The notes below the pieces were generated by a model that was given only the letters and a program-made list of their open reading frames with translations, ran no database searches and was not told the DNA's origin. Both the position numbers and the translations under genes were made by a program. A stretch of 64,000 nucleotides of DNA from Latrodectus hesperus (Eukaryota; Arthropoda; Arachnida; Araneae; Theridiidae): the NCBI GenBank assembly GCA_037975125.1, contig CM075853.1, forward strand, positions 96,001,043 to 96,065,042. Direction: 5' to 3'. Position 1 is the stretch's first letter; the number at the start of each line of letters is the position of its first letter. Below are positions 47,531 to 60,689 of this stretch, piece by piece.

Positions 47531-48085
47531 TATTAAGCAGTTGAATGCTTTATTTTAACATCTAATTAACATCAATGAATCTTGTTGTACATTTATTTAG
47601 GCAAATTCCAAGTGCTGATAAATAACGGGTGCTATTTCACAGTTTTGATAAAATCTTTTACTTAAATTAAAATATGCCAAGATATTCTTAAATTTAAAAA
47701 GTTAATAAAACTTGAAACTGATTTTCTTAAACTTCGTATTTTATGAATACTGTCTATTTTATAGTCTTTATAAAAATTTGAAAAACGAGGCTAATATTTT
47801 TAAAGCATATCAGGTTATAAAAAAATACTTGTCTCGCTAAATTTATATGGTATTTCACAAAATGAATAAAAGAAAATAAAAAAGAATGTACTTTATTATA
47901 TCAATGGCTGGATCACTACACTATTTCTACTATTTTTACTTTTGCTTTATTTTCTACTTTTTCTTATTGTCATTGTGGATGTACCATCATTAATCGAAAA
48001 ATGCCATTTAAATTCTATAATTCAGTTTAACAATGTATAAATCTGACTCTCATTTTAGAAAAGGGTGTTTATATTGCTTTAAAAT
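47531..48085. other. AT-rich noncoding stretch
   Basis: Nothing recognised. Confidence 0.6.
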
Positions 48086-48089
48086 TTCT

Positions 48090-48165
48090 TATAAATCATA
48101 GGTCTAACGCAAGCGTACGACCGTGAGCAAAAAGTGTCTATTGAGCGAGAAATTAAAACCAAACT
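48090..48165 (+). repeat. SINE family 1, 3' tail fragment
   Basis: The text gaccgtgagcaaaaagtgtc, tattgagcgagaaa and a following aaaccaaac resembles the tail of the intact SINE at 40455-40490 (gtgcaaaaactgaccgttga, gcgacaaac). Confidence 0.4.
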
Positions 48166-48169
48166 GTAT

Positions 48170-49425
48170 CATTCTTTTTCTGCAATCAATATTATTATTT
48201 TGCTTCCTTATACAATGTCGTTTTCACCAAACATTTTTCCCAAGTCTATAAAATTATATTTAAATAAGATGAGAGGCATGGTGTGTTACAATCAAATCAA
48301 ACCTTTAATACTTTGATGGATAAAAGGAGCAATTCCTCTCATTCTTAAAAATTAATTAGATTTAATTTTGGAACCAAGAGTAAATAAACCAATTTACTTC
48401 TGATTTAAAAATTATAGTTTCTGAGTCAAAGATAGTTTTTCGCCAATATTGGCGTTGTTAAAAGTGTACTGTGCCCATACTGTAGCTGTTAAAAGTGTGT
48501 ACTATAATTAAAGTGACAATTAAAAATAAATACTTGAAACTTGTGTATTGCAAACGAATGTCAAGTTCGACTGACATCTTGTAGTTACGTAATCAGTGTG
48601 TCAAATGATACTAGGGATTCCCAAACATGTGTCAAAGATGATAGTACAAATATTCCTATTATATATGAAGCTATAAAGCATTTATGTCTGAGAATGTTTC
48701 TATTTTCTCATAATAACGTTATTCGAATGTAAACTCAAAATAGTTTTTAATGCTTTTACTTCACAAATCAAACACTAAGCTTCTGCAAAAGTATGTTATT
48801 AAAATATACCCTTTCAAAGATATACAGGCTTATAAATTTTAACTTCTCACCATTCAATATTGGAAACACAATAGTTGTTTCAATAAATTAATCTCTGAAA
48901 TATTATTTACTGCCATTCATTTAAAGAAAATTATAGTGTAATTCTAATACAGAAATATGTATTTGGAAGTTTTCAATTAAATTATGAAATATTTTCAAAC
49001 GAAGCTTTTAGTGTCAGCAGAAGCTACTAAAGTTATCTTGCTTATCTACCATACCTCGGTTCAGTAACAAACTTCCAGACAAGCTTTTCCAGAAACTCAA
49101 AGATAGCACTCGATTCTAGCAGTCAATGATGATCTTTTATCTTCCACATCCGAAAGGCACTCTGTTCGTAATTATTCCGTCCTCCATTTGCTTCACGCTC
49201 TACATGTGCTTTCAATGATTAATTTGGAGAAGGTGAGTTATTCGTAAAAGAACCATCACATCTAGATTTCTTCACACGTGGCTTAATGAACAGTAAATAA
49301 GAGCCGCTTAATTCTATGTGAATAATAGCTTTTGAAAACGATTCATGTTTGTTAGTAAGTTCTTTTGTAATATGTTTTTCACATGTAGTATTAAATAGTT
49401 CTGCAACTGTAAAATACTGTACTCT
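48170..49425. other. AT-rich noncoding stretch
   Basis: No gene supported. Frames at 48134-48316 and 48541-48732 have no known motif. Confidence 0.5.
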
Positions 49426-49429
49426 TATA

Positions 49430-49560
49430 TAAGAGGCTCGCCATAACTTGATGATAGGTCCTTGTTCTACAGAGTGAAAAATTCCAGGTTTAAATCCAGT
49501 TTTTAATGAACAATGAGAGATGTTCTTCATGCTCTTTCTTTTTCAATGAACAAATTTTGG
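49430..49560 (+). repeat. tRNA-derived SINE family 3
   Basis: An A-box-like acttgatgataggtcc and a B-box-like ccaggtttaaatcc are spaced like a tRNA head, followed by agtttttaatgaacaatgag. The same layout is seen at 19580. The minus-strand frame at 49219-49530 overlaps it and is not a gene. Confidence 0.45.
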
Positions 49561-50739
49561 GATGAATTCTTTGGATTTTTCTTTTGCAACACCAGAATAC
49601 CACCTATTGTCTATGAAAATGTCCTTCAATAAGAAAAAGTGTGTCGTATGTTAAAAGGCCTCTGTTCGACTTTTAGAACTAGGCAATGCGCACGTGGGTC
49701 AAATCTTTTAAGGATATTTTTATCAATTTAACTTACGAAAAATTTGTCATTTACCTTATGCAAAATCATAAATATTCAAATGCTTATAAAATTTAAATGC
49801 TTAAAAAGAAAAGGTTTTTTCATGAAATTAAAATTAAATCATAATAACAGAAATAAAATATATAAAAATGTAAACAATGCAAAGAGGATTTTTCTGACAC
49901 ATTTTTCATGTATTAAAAACAGATATTCAGAACTCTTATAATTCTAAGTGTGTGGCACTGAATAATTTAAGGAAAATTTTTAATATTTAGCTCATTATTA
50001 ATATTTGTCTGGTATCATGTAAAAGAAAAGTTTTTTTATTTAAGAGATATTTAAAAATACTTCCTTAAAAATTTTTATAATAGAAAATATCCTTGAATAT
50101 TTGCATTTATTGAAAAATATTATTAAATTTATTGTTTTTTTAAGGCCATAAAATTATTCACTGAAGTACATTAGTTAGATTTATTTTTTAAAAAAGTGTT
50201 ACTTTAATCCGTCTTTATTTTAACATGGCTTTTAATAAAAAATATATTGGAAAATAATGAAAGACTACATTTTGTGAAAAAAATTGTTTTCTTTGTCCTC
50301 CTAAAAAATCCTCCTAAAAGAGATAATTAAGTAATGAATGAAAAAACTTTTCGCAGTAGCTTATTTTAAATATGTAAATTAGGAGTCTAACTATTATTTT
50401 CCATTGTTTAACATTGGCCTTGGAATCTTACTTGTAACTTGCAAATCCAAAACTCACATACTCATCACTTGACCACGAGGATTCCCTGTGAGTTTCCAAA
50501 CAATTTTGATTTCCAAAATTATTTAAAAAGTAAGTAGACATAATTCGACATTTAAAGGCCTACTAATTTAAATAAAAAAATTATGGAACCCACAATTACT
50601 AGTTAATATATATTGTGAAATTTGAGTGAAAATATATTTTTGAAATTTGATATTATATGCATTATGGATAATTAGCGTAAATTGAAGATTACTTAAGAAT
50701 GTAAAAAATTAAAACTTTATATTCACTATATAAAATCAA
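49561..50739. other. AT-rich noncoding stretch
   Basis: Nothing recognised. Confidence 0.6.
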
Positions 50740-51320
50740 GATAAATTTCCTTCCTTACCGATAACTTGGGACTTTTATACATATCATCAGCTGTTCTTTA
50801 CTTCCATTAGACAGAATTCCCTACTCGTCGGCAAAATTCCCCTTTTATCTTACAATATTATCTTTAACAACACTGAAGAGCTTTGCTTTCATTTAGAATA
50901 ATGGCTCGATAATTAAAAATCCCTAATCATCGATGTTATAAGTTAAACTCGAGAATAAGTTACGCGAGTATTTTTCCCGTTTCGCATTTTTCTCCCTTTT
51001 GTTCCCTCCCACAAATTTTAGGTATGAGTCATTTTCCCATTTATACTTTTTCCCTCTTTTTACTTTTATACCTGTAATGTTCCTCCGAAAGTGAAATATC
51101 TTTTCCCCATTTTTCATTTGCGAACCCTCTTAATGAGGAGCCATAATAATAAAAGTTAGATCTTAAGAACTGATATTAGGGACAATTAAGCGATTACAGA
51201 GTCAAAGGGAAGAATTTATTGCCTGGTTAAGCGATGAAAGAGAATCTAATGATAAGAATGCGCTTTGATTTCATTAATGCCTCCCTTCTTTATGATGATT
51301 ATGATGACGATTCTTCCGAA
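50740..51320. other. Moderately GC-richer island; candidate regulatory element
   Basis: Less AT-biased sequence such as ccctactcgtcggcaaaatt and acgcgagtatttttcccgtt, then pyrimidine-rich cccttttgttccctcccac. The frame at 50923-51117 is lysine-rich low-complexity and not convincing. Confidence 0.3.
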
Positions 51321-51425
51321 TCAAAAGAATATAAATTAATTTTCATGAATTATTTTAGTGGAGAAGAAACTTTGAAAAACTTTCAGTTGTTTTTCTGTAT
51401 GTAGAGTGAAATATAAAAAAGCATC

Positions 51426-51543
<118 letters not shown>

Positions 51544-51863
51544 TCAAAATAAATTTGACTTTTTTTATACGTTTTAACAGTCAAAAAAGATGGCAAAGTT
51601 ACAAGTTACAATAATATTTGCAGAGATAATTTTTATAGATTTTAATAGTCTAAGAAGATTCAAGTTTTTTTTTTCATATTTTCTATGGTAAATAAATTTT
51701 TTCAATCTCTAATGTTACCAGATAAAAAAGAAAAATAATTCCAAGAAATTTTATTTTCAAAATGAAGCAAAATTACTTCGTAATTATCGTTTTATTGTCA
51801 AAAATATTAATCTTTTCTAGAGGAATATTTAAGACTTAACATTAATTTACTAATTTCTCATGA

Positions 51864-51958
51864 TTTGTTTGTTGTTTTACGGCAACTTTTTACAAAATAA
51901 GACAAATTCAACCAGTATCTGTGATTCTAAAATGAATTCTAAACCAAAGCAAACTTTC
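51864..51958 (-). repeat. SINE family 1, degraded 3' half
   Basis: In reverse orientation it keeps the tail tttgtttgttgttttacggc, the acttttta block and the attctaaaatgaattctaaacc block of family 1. Confidence 0.45.
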
Positions 51959-52201
51959 ATATATCTGAGAAAAGAAATGAATCCACAAAATTGTTGAACT
52001 GAAATCCAGCTCACTGAAATTCAGATACTAGCGCACCTTATCAATTTTTCGTAATAAAAAAAATTTATAGAAATTTTAACCTAATTTTCAAATTTCACTA
52101 GTCCTTGTAATTTAATTTAAAAACCCGTAAATAGAGAAATTTCTCTTTGAGATAAAGCAGAATTCGGAAAAAGATTTTCGAGATGTTAATTTTGATTTAG
52201 A

Positions 52202-52300
52202 TTGTCTCGCTGCCTTTACGTTTTGCGTACTGAGCCCAACTAGAACAGACCCTTCGGTTTAAAATGGACCTGAATCATTACATACGTTCATACTCAAAGT
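52202..52300 (-). repeat. SINE family 1, degraded fragment
   Basis: The order ttgtctcgctgcctttacg, tttgcgtactgagcccaact and cggtttaaaatggacctga follows the reverse complement of the body at 40395-40490. Confidence 0.5.
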
Positions 52301-53749
52301 GGAAATTGAATCCATAAATATTTAAAATTAACTAGAACATTATCCATTTTTAACTTCCAGAATATTCTCCTTAAGTGTTTCCGTAATTTTCATCGAATAG
52401 ACGTTGTTTGTGATGTCATAATCTCTAGCATTTTTTCTCTCTATATAGATACGTACAATTACCTTTTTAAATTTGTCTCTATTTGTAGGGAACACTACGT
52501 ATCTTTGATTTATTTGCTTTAATAATAGACGGAAAATTGCAGGCTTTCGTTTTTATTATTTTTTGATCTATAATACTTTTTTCTTCTAAACAATGTATAC
52601 GCTTTCCGGAGATAATATAAACATCAAAATTTAGATCAATCAAGAAGAAAAAAATTTCCTCTTCTGATGAAAATTAATTATTATCTTTATAAAAAAATAA
52701 CAATTTCACGCTTAATCCTATTATGCAATTCATCCACGAAATATATTGCAATTGTTTTCTGAATACTACTTGCACTTTAAAAATATAATTAATGCATTAA
52801 TTACACTTAAGTTGACAGGATTAATTACGGTATATGAAGATTCAATTTGTTTTTTTTTTTCAGCTTTGCTCAGTTGAATATAATTTCGATAAATAATCTC
52901 ATTAATCATAGCGAAAAAAAATCACGTAAGTTCACTGCATCAGAATTGTATTACATAGCATTTTTATGAAAGCTATTGCTCTTAATCAATAGATGTAGTA
53001 CATATTTTTCAATTTTTAAATAAATCTATATAAATCGATAAATTAGTTGAGATAATTATCCTGCATAAATTATATATGTTGCTCTATTAATTAGTATATA
53101 TCAATATACTAATTTTGACATTATTACTCGTGTTGCTACTAATAAATGATGGTAAAATAAATATAATGCCTATTTTCATACTTCTTAAGTATAAACATAT
53201 TATTTTAATTACTAATAGATAAATTTAAAATAAAATTAAAAATTTTATGAACGTGTTAAAATTCTTAGCTATAGATCAATTTAAAAATACTTACAAAAAT
53301 AACAAGTTGAAATATTTAATGATTTACAAAATTTTTAAATTCACTTATTGAACTTATTTTAAATTTACTTATGATTTACTTAAGTTAAATATATTATAAA
53401 TGAGTGAAATATGTTATTCATTTATAAATATTAAATTTTTATTATTCGCTTCTATAACAAAATAAAAATCTAATTTTTTAATTTAAACCTTAGAATATAA
53501 ATATTTGAATATAAAATTTTCTTATGCTCTAAATTTATAACACTTTTTACTATTTTAAATAAAAGCAAAGCATATTTTTAAATAACTGAAGAAAAATGTT
53601 TGCCTTCATAATATTGAAAATACTGTGTCTCCACCTTAATATGACATAGAATCAAAAATAGTTCCTTTTTCTTGTTAGAAATTTTAAGTTCTCTTAAGAT
53701 AATTATATAACGGAACTTTCCTGAATCATCATATTTTCTGATTTATTTC
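52301..53749. other. AT-rich noncoding stretch
   Basis: Nothing recognised beyond AT-rich sequence. A small imperfect hairpin (attagtatat / atatactaat) lies near 53090-53115. Confidence 0.6.
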
Positions 53750-53754
53750 ATCAA

Positions 53755-53900
53755 CCATTTTCTATGTAATATAGGTTGCGGGTTCAGTCCTAGCCATTGT
53801 TGAACAGCGGAAGATTATTATTACTGGTCTGCTTTTTGCATGTATATTTGTCTGAGATTGTGTTGAATGCTTTATATTTTTCTGTATTTTACATCTTTAC
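53755..53900 (+). repeat. tRNA-derived SINE family 3, best copy
   Basis: It has a clear B-box-like gggttcagtcctagccattg, then ttgaacagcggaag and tctgctttttgcatgtat. The A-box side is degraded. The other family 3 fragments in the window were recognised by comparison with this one and the copy at 19580. Confidence 0.5.
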
Positions 53901-55199
53901 TACACATGAAATTGAGCAGCTATCTCTAAAATACTACGCTGGAAGTCAATGAACAGCAGACCTACAGAGAAGCAAATGATTTTAAATGATATGCTCAATG
54001 ATATTTGAATAAAATATAAATGCTATTGTGTGTGTGTTTCTGTTCTCATAAATTAATGTATACTTTATAAGACAATGTATATCTGGGAAATATATGTAGT
54101 TATCTTTTTATTAATAATTCAATTACTTTGAGCATAGTCTGTTCTTAATTATTCCAGAATATATGAATCCCTTATTAGTTATTCATATTTAATTTTAATA
54201 ACTGTACTTTGAATGTCAGTTTTTAATTTATAGTGCAAAACTTGTAAAAAATTAACACACAAATTAACGCACAATAAATTAATAAAAATTTATGTTAAAA
54301 TAATATAAACCTTTCATATTACACATTTTAATTTTACTTAGAAATATCCATCTCTTCATCAATAATTACATCATTCAATTGAGAGGATTCGCTTTAAATT
54401 GATCTGAGTAAAGAATTCTTTTTACATTTTTAATTAATATAATGCATTTCTAATATTTTCTAGATTAATTAAAATAAAATATATAACTAATGGGGACCAT
54501 TGTACATTATAAATAAATAAAAAGTATAACTATATTAAAATACAAAGTATAATAATAATTCGGTCTATAGGAATAATTTATATTGAAATTTAAGGCATGT
54601 TTTAGTTAAAATGATCATGGGTACCAATTTTCAGTGCATATTGCATACTTTGCAATGAGTTAATACATAAATAAATATGTTGTAAAATAAAAATAATTAA
54701 TATTAAAATAATATAAAATAATATATAAATAATATATATTTTTCGTAACCGAATGTCCTTTTTTATTAAAAGGATATCTTTTTTTCAATAAATCAATTAT
54801 TTATTCAGTTACCTAGGTAACTAATCACAATGATTGGAGTTCTACTTTGCAAGAAACATGAAAATCACAAATCTTCTAAAAATTTATTTCTAGTTATAGC
54901 CTAGTGAAATGATATGTATTTTTTGCTAATATTTGGTTACTACTCTTCTACGTAAATATGACCAATAGAATTCCCATTAAAAGACATTTAATTCTCAATT
55001 GATTCAATGAATTATGGGATATTAATATATATAATGAATTCCAAAGTATTGATGCATTGTTCTACCTAATTCCAAAGTACTGACCATTTTCTCAAGTTGT
55101 AAATTATATAAGCTTTCTCAAATTATTAAATTAGATAGACATTTTTGTGATGGACTGCCTTCCAGTTTCTAGTTGTTTAATCAATAAAACTTGCTTGGG
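53901..55199. other. AT-rich noncoding stretch
   Basis: It includes the 14-bp palindrome gttacctaggtaac near 54818. No gene recognised. Confidence 0.6.
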
Positions 55200-55690
55200 T
55201 TTAAGTAATGCACAGGAAACGTTACCCTTTTTGATGGCTTTCCTTACGAGGAAATTTAAGGGGAAATTGCGTTGCACATAAGCATTACTTATTCAAGTTT
55301 TCCGCCTTCAGCTCTAAGTTTCAAGACACCAAAAAGTCTCGAAGACAAAACTCCGATCCTTAATTATCTCTTATTAAACAAGGAACAAAACCTATTATTT
55401 ATTTTTTTCTTACCCCGTCTTTCTCCCCAATCTAAATCCCTTCTAAGCCTAATCTCGGACGCAATCCATCAACTGGCATCCAATGAGGAATGCACGCTCC
55501 ACTCACGTGACCTCTTCCCCCTTCTAGGTACTCATTTCTTAATTAATGACCGCAGGTGGTCATTAGGAAAAGTTGAAAACTAATTAAAACGTTTTACACC
55601 AGCGGCGCTGCATTCTGCTTAGAACCAATCCATATGTCTTCTGACCGTAGACACCTCCCCGAACTAATTCGTTGTTGAATGGGTAGTCGA
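55200..55690. other. GC-richer complex island; candidate regulatory element
   Basis: Mixed sequence such as cctaatctcggacgcaatcc, actcacgtgacctcttcccc and acaccagcggcgctgcattc. The open frame 55272-55583 (103 aa) has no known domain and low-complexity segments. I do not treat it as a gene. Confidence 0.35.
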
Positions 55691-56482
55691 CCGATGTTTT
55701 AAAAGATGAGTAAATTTACATCAAAATCAAAGCAAAAAATTAAATCTGCCTGTTATGTATCCAGGGAAAATATAATTATACATTATATCCTTTTTAAAGA
55801 GAATCCTAAAATTAATTCATATTTTTCAAAAAATACATAGAAATGTGAATCTCTTTAGCTATAATAGCTTTACTACGACATTACTTTCAAAAATAGATTT
55901 TCATGAATTTCATCTTTTTTATTTTAATATCAACTTGCAATTAAATAGACTTTAAAAATAAATTTTAAAATGAAACAAAATAATTTTGATGAAAAATTTT
56001 AAAGAGAAGTTACGTCCAACGATTTCCGAACTATTACTAATAAACTGGGCTAATTTTTAATCGCTTTATTTTATTTTACCTCACTTATCAGGCAGTCAAA
56101 TAACTGAAAGTTCATATTTTTGAACCTTTATAGAATATTGTTATCCTGGGAAACCTCTTGATGATAATATTTCGTGTACTTAAAATGTAAGCAAAAATGT
56201 TCATGAAACGGTTGACAAAAGTGCTTGCTTTTGCAAGCAATTGGCATAGTTTACCATGTCAAAGAGACAAGATGGATCTCAACTTTAATCTATTTATTAC
56301 TAAACAATGGTTAATGGATATTGTATTCCTGCTTGTCACATACACATCTGTTAATTAAGTAATTAGAAGTTCTCCTTTTTTTGCGACTTGTGAACATTCT
56401 CCACTGACAATGAAAAGTCAACCCGGTTAAAAGCAATATACTGTGTGGATTAAGAAACTTACAAACGTTTTAAACATCTAAC
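55691..56482. other. AT-rich noncoding stretch
   Basis: Nothing recognised. Confidence 0.55.
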
Positions 56483-56525
56483 TACTGTAAGTTATCAAGC
56501 ATTTACTGTGAGTTATCAAGCATCT
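56483..56525. repeat. Direct tandem duplication, 21-bp period
   Basis: The unit tactgt(a/g)agttatcaagcat occurs twice in succession with one difference. Confidence 0.88.
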
Positions 56526-57099
56526 ATCTCCATATTATAGCAGAACAAATTGAACCCAGCAGCTAAAGTACATAAAGAGCATTTATTTCTTAGTGCACAA
56601 CAAACCATTAGAATATAATTCCTTTTATCTTATTTATTAGGTTAATTATTCATATATAATTATTCACACTCTATCATAACAAATACCCATATTTTAAGAA
56701 AAAATTATCAGAAAGCTGAAATTTAGCAAAATATTATGTAGTCTATTGCAAGACTACATAAAATATGTTTCAACTAGAAAGTGACATGCTAAACACAACA
56801 TAAAGAAGATACCGTGATTTATAAATGATTTGGTTTTAAGCATATTAATGTAAAATTGGCAGTAGTAGAGATATTTATCATTTGCATAAATAAATTGTAC
56901 AACTAGTTTATCAAACTATTGCACTTGAATGATATTGCCTGATGAAAATCCGTTGTAATGCCTCGTGGGAAAAAAATAAACGGTTTTTCTAAATGCTAAA
57001 AAATATGGAAACTGGTTTCTGAGTTTCATGTAGGTCAAGCTTAACAAAATATTGGTATACCTTATCTCTCTATTGGTGCTTACTGCGGTTAAGATTTCA

Positions 57100-57790
57100 A
57101 TGGCCCACTACTTCTAATGATTGTCTGTCGAATAAGAAATCAAAGAATTCGAGATGGCCAAATGAAACACTATGAAGTTTCTCAACAGTCCTATATCACT
57201 AACAGCGAAGAAGAAAGATATATTACCTCCATGTCCTTAAGATCATAACAATACCACAAGCTGAATCATGAAATTATGCCATTTGTAAGACAATAAATAT
57301 CAATATGAAGAATTGGACGACGTTTATGGCAATATGAACTGGGAGCTTGGTGACCATAGCTTTGATTACCTTTGTGACTCTTCATCACAAACAGTACCTT
57401 CATTATAACAATGAAGGACCATTCGTCCTATAAACAGGATTAACATGTTTTCAGGAAGTCTCGATTCTTCTTACAACATAATAGTCGCATCCATATTTTG
57501 AGTCATTATAGCGAACATACATATTCAACCTGTATTCGAAATCTCAATATTGCCATCACCTAGAGTAATGACAAGCCATACCATTGAATAGAAGTTCTTG
57601 TTCCCATTAATTTTTCTTTGAACAATGATCGTTACATTTATAATGTGTTAAAGGTTTTAAGTCTTCATTTTTCATCGGAATATGCTACATTTTAGTAAGA
57701 TTATAGGAATCTTTCTTTGTGCTGACAGTTTTTGGTTGCTGTCCTGGATAGCACATTCTCTAGAAGTCTGTCTTTTAGAAAATATCTGGT
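57100..57790 (-). mobile_element. Probable Tc1-like transposon relic
   Basis: On the minus strand, after a helix-turn-helix-like RQTSRECAIQDSNQKLS (about 57780-57715), there is a YSDEK-type motif near 57675. NFYSMVWLVITLGDGNIEIS (about 57605-57545) follows, fitting the Tc1 MVWG...GK block between the first two catalytic residues. Later catalytic blocks were not found. Stops are frequent. The call rests on two motifs in the correct order. Confidence 0.45.
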
Positions 57791-58969
57791 CAATGATTTT
57801 TTGTTATATAACTTACAGCAACTTACTTACAATTAGTCTATAAAGTGGGATATAAGTTTGTAACAATAGACAGCTGCAACTGTACTTGGCATCAAAGCTT
57901 TAGCTGCCAGAAAGTATTGTTCGGGGTAACAATTTTTTATGCTCTATTGCTTTCAAAGAATTCAATCATTTGTTATTTACAGAGTAAAATATGTTTGAGT
58001 TAAATGTCACTTTACGTTATTTGCATTTCTTCCAGGTGTATTAATTTTAACTACTAGTATAATCTACATAATATTTATTATTATTCCAAGAAATTTCAAG
58101 ATAAAAATTTATAAAAATTCTTTAACACTATAAATAATAAAACCTTTTTCATAATTGAATGCTTTGTAAAAAAGTTAACTAAATAAAAATTTCTACATTT
58201 CCTTTCCTTTTTATTACTCTATAACTTATCCCATATATTTGGAGATGCTGACAAAACATTCCTACTTTTATAAGACTGATATAAAAAAGAATGTCATACT
58301 ATTAAATCCATAAAGAGCTGGTGCCTGAATTAACGTTTTTAAAAGACCATAAAAATTGTTTGATTTTAATAAATTTCTTAAAATAAAAGGCGTCAGAATT
58401 TAATCATAATTTATTTAGGATTTAAACATTCTGAAATTAATCATAGAAACTTTTTATTGAAAATGCTAGTTAAAAAATTACTAGGTTTAAAACAATTTTT
58501 CTCAGAAAATTAAAATTAAGTAAAAATATTTTTAGCTTTTTTGTTTTACAATTAATTTCTATAGTGAAATTAAATTTTAAAAATATAAGTATCACAAGGA
58601 TTTTCAATCATTAAAAGTTTCTTCCTTCCCAGTGCTGCCAGTCTATGTGATTCTTAAGTAAAATTATATTGCAGTGTGTGTGGGCCTCTCCAAATTTGAC
58701 AAGCATTTAAATTTTATTCAAGTAAACAAATAATAAAATCATTCATGTATAAATATTAATCAGAATTACATTAAATTTTAAATATGAAATAATTTTATTG
58801 CAACAATTTTTTTTTATTTCGAAAATCAAGCATATCAATCAAGTGTCGGCATCCTTCATTCTATTGGACCATCTAATGTAGCGATCAAGCATTTTATTTT
58901 TGACATTTTCTGAAGAGAGAATGTAAAAAAAATTACGACCAGAAAATCACCTTGGTATTGTTCCTTCCA
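57791..58969. other. AT-rich noncoding stretch
   Basis: Nothing recognised. Confidence 0.55.
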
Positions 58970-59240
58970 ATTTTGTGATTAATTGAGTTCGGCAGGTTGG
59001 CGATCGGAAGCACTTGCCAAGGGAGGTCCTCATTTACTTCTAAAGGAAAAAATCATTAACTTTTTTCTTCTTTCAGCATTCATTGAATTTTTTTAACTCT
59101 TAGTTTCCTTAGAGAAGGTGAGATCACGCATGGCTAAAAATCGGCAAAAACTATCACAAGTAAAAAATATAAAATCTCTTTTCATTTATCAGTTTCAGAT
59201 GAAGAGACTTGCGCGGTAGGAATTTCCGATAGCGATAAAT
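58970..59240. other. Small GC-richer patch
   Basis: It includes gttcggcaggttggcgatcg and aagcacttgccaagggaggt. No frame, tRNA box or transposase motif was found. Confidence 0.25.
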
Positions 59241-59452
59241 CATCTGAATAATTTAAGAAATGTGGACTGGAATATTCCTTGATAAAAAAATTCTATATGA
59301 TTTTCACTGCTTAATATGACTCTACTAATGCAGTCATTATATCGTTCGATTATAGAATATGAATATTAAGAACTCATTACATATATGTGCAGTAAAAACT
59401 GTTAATATGAGATGGATATTGCTTCTCATTTTTCAGTATACTCATTTGTCGT

Positions 59453-59550
59453 TATATATATATATACACATACATACATACACACACACATATATGACAC
59501 ATACACTGTCAATTATTCACACACACATACACTGTCAATTATTTCTCAAA
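59453..59550. repeat. TA/CATA/CA microsatellite and 26-bp tandem duplication
   Basis: (TA)n passes into (CATA)n and (CA)n, followed by two copies of a unit containing acacatacactgtcaattatt. Confidence 0.88.
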
Positions 59551-59735
59551 TGACTCTTGGTCAAACAACAAAATAACAAACATGACATTCAGCATTATAA
59601 GCACAAAATTGTACCTAGTACACACGATACAGTGGTGTATATATAAGTTTTTAGACATGTTCAGGCATATTGACAGTTCCATAAAAAATTACATGTGTAT
59701 TTGGCTAAACAACAAGAGTTTGCATTTCGGCATGG

Positions 59736-59892
59736 TTTGTTTGTCAATAAACTGTAGTTTTTGCTTGAGAGAACTAATTAGACTGCCATAGGTTTAAAGT
59801 GGATTCCGACTCCCTGCAAACAAAGAAGCACAAGGTGTGATTCAAACCCACGTAGTGTTAAGCCGAAGGCAAGAACGTTAACAGTTCTTCTA
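59736..59892 (-). repeat. tRNA-derived SINE family 1, near full length
   Basis: The blocks follow the reverse complement of the copy at 40315. They are tail tttgtttgtcaataaactgt, aggtttaaagtggattccga, a diverged middle, gtgattcaaacccacgtagt (B-box region) and gccgaaggcaagaacgttaa (A-box region). Better kept than the copy at 9480. No target duplication recognised. Confidence 0.75.
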
Positions 59893-60157
59893 CAATTGCG
59901 TATTTCAAGTTGAATATCCAAGGTTCATACACCGACACTGTCTAACAATTTGAAATTATCTTTCTAGTTCTGTTTTCAGCCTGAAATTCTAATTCTGATA
60001 ACAGAAGTACTTTGAATTTTTAAAGTTACTGTGTTTTTGTAATACTTGAAAATAGTTTACTATTTGTGGAAAATCACCAGGAAAGCAATACCAAAAGATC
60101 TTTTTATATCATGTAACTACAATTTATTGTAGGTCTGTTCTGTATAAGGGATTATTC

Positions 60158-60222
60158 ATACCAATTTGTTTTGATTTTAATTGATATCTTCTTGATCAAT
60201 TAAAATCAAGACAAATTGGTAT
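60158..60222. repeat. Hairpin, 28-bp arms with one mismatch, 9-nt loop
   Basis: Arms 60158-60185 and 60195-60222 pair at 27 of 28 positions, beginning ataccaatttgttttgattt. The loop is atcttcttg. Confidence 0.93.
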
Positions 60223-60689
60223 TCTTTGTTACTTATCTTCTATTGGTAAGAAGACATTCAACGAAATATGCTACTTTTTATATAGAAATAGTATTAAAAA
60301 TATTCAAAGGAAATCTGCATTTGAACTAAAAAACTTGTTAGCATTTAAGTGATATTTTAAATCTTAATTTATACATAATTTAATGCTATAATGTAAACAA
60401 GAAAATTCTTCCCTTTTTCGCACTGCCATTGAATGAATTCAGAATAAGCGTGAAAATCAGTGTATGATGTGGGAATGGCATTGGACAGTAGAGAGTAGGA
60501 ATATCAGTCGTTATAAAAGAAGATCCACCGTGTACATTCATCAATCGTAGCTTGTACAGTAGTGAAGAGAAATGGGCTTTTCAAAATAGCTCGTTTGGTT
60601 TTGCTTGATTCACGACTTCAAAGTGTGCTTATCAGCTCTTGCATGAAGTCACCGAATATGTCAAACCTTTGGGGATAGTTCTGTGAATG

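Noticed and set aside
49219..49530. 103-codon minus-strand open frame
   Set aside because: It overlaps a tRNA-like SINE on the other strand and shows no protein motif.
55272..55583. 103-codon open frame
   Set aside because: No domain, low-complexity hydrophobic segments, and no splice context that I could support.
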